Assembly: GCF_001411475.1 (NCBI RefSeq)
Contig: NZ_LLWH01000175.1
Location: forward strand, 1-35,295
Reading direction: 5' to 3'
DNA from: Pseudomonas endophytica
Lineage (GTDB): Bacteria; Pseudomonadota; Gammaproteobacteria; Pseudomonadales; Pseudomonadaceae
DNA length: 35,295 nt
A program made the position numbers and the translations under genes. This document shows positions 33,354 to 35,295 of this stretch, one piece after another (positions within the stretch are counted from its first letter, which is position 1; each line of letters starts with the position of its first letter). A model generated the notes under the pieces. The model was not told where the DNA came from and did no database searches. It was given only the letters and a program-made list of their open reading frames with translations.

Positions 33354-34562
33354 TTAAAACAACCCGGATGTAGGCGGCGGCGTGCCTTTGAGTTGCCATG
33401 AGCCCACCGCGGAGGCTTTCCAGTGCCGTGGATTGTGGTTCGCCACGGTGCGCGCATTGCGCCAATGCCGGTCAAGGTTATGGCCACGCCCGGTGGTCGA
33501 CGCACCGCCCACGTCGAACACCAGCTCTGCGGCTTTAAGTGCGGACTCTGCCGCGATGTATTGCGCTTGCGCCACATCAATTGCCGCCTGATCGACCAAC
33601 ACAGGGTCAAGCCCCCCCGCCCACGCTCGGTCGATGGATTCTGCCGCGTGCAACACCACCGCTTCGGCGGTGAAGGCACGGGCTGAGATGTCGCCGACAC
33701 TCAGTTCAACATAGGGGTCATCGACCGAGCGGGTAGCGCTGCTGTGTTTAATCGGACGCGCATGCTCTTTGGCAAAGGTGACAGCGTCGTTCAAGGCGTT
33801 GCGCGCAATACCGGCCTCAACCGCCGCGAGGAACAACTGCAAAAACGGCGTGACAATAGTGCGCTTGCCCTCCTCTACCGTGCGGGTGCGAATTTCTTCA
33901 GCCAACACTTGGACATTGTTCAGGCGCGTCGTACCACTGGCGGTCAGGCGCTGGCCCATCGCGTCGAAGTCGTCAAGCAGCTCCAGGCCTTTTCGGTTGC
34001 GCGGCAGGATAAACGAAACCGGCTGATCGTCTTCGTCCAGCGCCACCGCGCTGACCCAGTCGGCGTACAGCGACCCCGTGCTGTAGTACTTGCTCCCGGT
34101 GGCGCGGTAATGGTCGCCGTCGCGCACAATGCGCGCACTGATCGAGCCGTTGGCGCCGCCCACCTCCCACCCCGCATTGCCCACCACAATGCCGTCCAAG
34201 TAGCGCGCAAACCAGCGTTCGCGCTCGGCTTCGGCCTGTTCGCTCGACGAGGCAAGCAAACCTTCGATAAAGCCGAAACCCGGACGCAAGGCCTGAGCAA
34301 CGTTGGAGTCGGCAGCGGCAATGCGGATCAAAAGGCGGATCACGTCTTTGACTGAGCCGCCGCTGCCGCCATAACGCACCGGGATACGCGTGGTAAAAAA
34401 ACCGGCTTTGGCAATCTGCGCCACCGCGTCAAAAGGCAACAACCGATCCCGCTCGCGCTGAGCAGCCCCCTGCGCAATGGTTGGCAATAACTGGTCGGCG
34501 CGGGCGTTCAATTCTTCGAGCGTGGCAACAGCATGTTCAGTTACAAGAGACAGCGTAGTCAT
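33354..34562 (-). CDS. SfnB-family sulfur-acquisition oxidoreductase (acyl-CoA dehydrogenase fold)
   Basis: A 402-residue protein of the DszC/SfnB group. Features: FFTTRIPVRYGGSGGSVKDV near residue 55, VGNAGWEVGGANG, GSKYYSTGSLYADWVSAVAL (about 156-175), FDAMGQRLTASGTTRL, and the ending LDRHWRNARTVANHNPRHWK. These flavin-dependent enzymes act on sulfur compounds when sulfate is scarce. The ATG is at 34562 with GGAAT-like sequence upstream, about 24 bases after the ABC ATPase gene, so they likely share a transcript. It differs from the DszC-like protein at 21027, so the window has two distinct members. Confidence 0.85.
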   Translation of the reverse strand: MTTLSLVTEHAVATLEELNARADQLLPTIAQGAAQRERDRLLPFDAVAQIAKAGFFTTRIPVRYGGSGGSVKDVIRLLIRIAAADSNVAQALRPGFGFIEGLLASSSEQAEAERERWFARYLDGIVVGNAGWEVGGANGSISARIVRDGDHYRATGSKYYSTGSLYADWVSAVALDEDDQPVSFILPRNRKGLELLDDFDAMGQRLTASGTTRLNNVQVLAEEIRTRTVEEGKRTIVTPFLQLFLAAVEAGIARNALNDAVTFAKEHARPIKHSSATRSVDDPYVELSVGDISARAFTAEAVVLHAAESIDRAWAGGLDPVLVDQAAIDVAQAQYIAAESALKAAELVFDVGGASTTGRGHNLDRHWRNARTVANHNPRHWKASAVGSWQLKGTPPPTSGLF

Positions 34563-34586
34563 GGCAATTCCTTAATGTGTTCAAGC

Positions 34587-35295
34587 TTAAATAGCGATCT
34601 TCCACAGCTGTGATTCATCAATGCGCCACGCCGTGCTTTCCGCCTCCAACGGCGGCACCACCAGCTCACTGTCGGCACCCGGCAGGCGCGGGACAGCGCC
34701 CAGCAGGCGTTGGGTATAGGGGTGCTGCGGGTTTTCAAACAACGCTTCGACCGGAGCGCTTTCAACCACTGTGCCGTGGCGCATCACCAGCACCTCGTCA
34801 CTGACATGGCGAATCACCCCCAAGTCATGGGAGATAAACAGGTACGCCAGCCCCAGTGAGGCTTGCAGGTCTGCCAACAGGTCCAGCACTTGCGCCTGCA
34901 CCGAGACGTCGAGGGCCGAAACCGGCTCATCACAAATAATCACTTTCGGGTTGCTGGCAATGGCCCGGGCGATGGCGACCCGCTGGCGCTGCCCGCCGGA
35001 CAGTTGCAAAGGCCGTCGGGCCGCCAGCTCAGCGGGCAGACGTACCTGCTCCAGCAGTTGGCTGATCCGCGCAGGCTGCTGTGAAGCCGTCACCCCGGCA
35101 ACGTCCAGCGCGTCAGCCAAGATCTGGCCGATGCTCCAGCGCGGGTCGAACGAACTCAGCGGGTCTTGATAGATCACGCTGATGTCGCGCCGATGGACAC
35201 GGCGATCTTTTTCCGCCACCCGCTCGGCGCCAGCGCCAGCCCAAGGGCGGTCACGCAACTGCACCTGCCCCGCCTCCCGCGCCCGCAAGCCCCGC
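34587..35295 (-). CDS. peptide/nickel-type ABC transporter ATP-binding protein (3' part)
   Basis: About 236 C-terminal residues of an ABC ATPase of the DppD/DppF (oligopeptide) group; the frame is still open at the window edge, so the start and Walker A lie outside. Visible are a Q-loop region (DISVIYQDPLSSFDPRWSIG), signature LSGGQRQRVAIARA, Walker B VIICDEPVSALD, H-loop YLFISHDLGVI and the peptide-transporter tail FENPQHPYTQRLLGAVP. It could be the second half of a fused double ATPase. Followed by the SfnB-like gene, it probably serves import of a sulfur-containing substrate such as a peptide or glutathione-like compound (inference). Confidence 0.88.
   Translation of the reverse strand, partial: RGLRAREAGQVQLRDRPWAGAGAERVAEKDRRVHRRDISVIYQDPLSSFDPRWSIGQILADALDVAGVTASQQPARISQLLEQVRLPAELAARRPLQLSGGQRQRVAIARAIASNPKVIICDEPVSALDVSVQAQVLDLLADLQASLGLAYLFISHDLGVIRHVSDEVLVMRHGTVVESAPVEALFENPQHPYTQRLLGAVPRLPGADSELVVPPLEAESTAWRIDESQLWKIAI

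Noticed and set aside
33744..34355. 203-residue plus-strand frame
   Set aside because: It is antisense to the SfnB-like oxidoreductase, a GC-rich shadow frame without motifs.

Overview
The window looks like chromosomal DNA of a fluorescent-lineage Pseudomonas. The evidence is the reductive pyrimidine-catabolism cluster in the order known from Pseudomonas putida, a csrA/rsmA gene, an SfnR-type sigma-54 activator beside DszC/SfnB-like flavin monooxygenases, a VgrG-DUF4123-Rhs type VI secretion (T6SS) cargo locus, and scattered Pseudomonas-style REP elements with GCGATCTTTTGATC-like cores. The species cannot be fixed from sequence reading alone.

Layout. 401-604 is a small proline-rich ORF. 980-2392 is a MocR-type (GntR plus aminotransferase) regulator. 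2481-10007 is a divergent pyrimidine/hydantoin catabolic cluster: an NCS1 transporter and an N-carbamoyl-beta-alanine hydrolase on the minus strand, and dihydropyrimidinase, PydX and PydA on the plus strand. A RutR-like TetR regulator (10115-10735) and a small LuxR-type HTH protein follow. 11491-14894 holds housekeeping genes: a SPOR lipoprotein, csrA, a DUF1269 membrane protein and the nucleosidase ppnN. 15013-16006 holds a GH19 endolysin-like enzyme and a tiny membrane-protein ORF.

16324-23323 is a putative organosulfur uptake and use unit. A TonB-dependent receptor is divergent from tonB-exbB-exbD, a DszC-like monooxygenase gene and an SfnR-like sigma-54 activator gene. The shared intergenic region carries two correctly spaced -24/-12 (sigma-54) promoter candidates, one for each direction, with inverted repeats between them that could be activator sites. 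This reads as a self-contained system in which the activator encoded at the operon end could drive both transcripts.

23386-33041 is a T6SS effector island on the minus strand: vgrG, a DUF4123 adaptor, a 1658-residue Rhs protein with a variable C-terminal toxin domain (BECR-like RNase suspected), and a candidate immunity gene. Behind it lie displaced modules: the C-terminal piece of a phospholipase D effector, its probable intact periplasmic Sel1-repeat immunity protein, and a 50-codon remnant of an ADP-ribosyltransferase toxin that ends at a REP-like element. These distal modules and the Rhs tip look visibly AT-richer than the Rhs core.

The right end (33354-35295) has an SfnB/DszC-like oxidoreductase gene and the 3' part of a peptide-type ABC transporter ATPase gene, again suggesting sulfur-compound acquisition. 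All assignments come from reading motifs and gene order; no database search was run.
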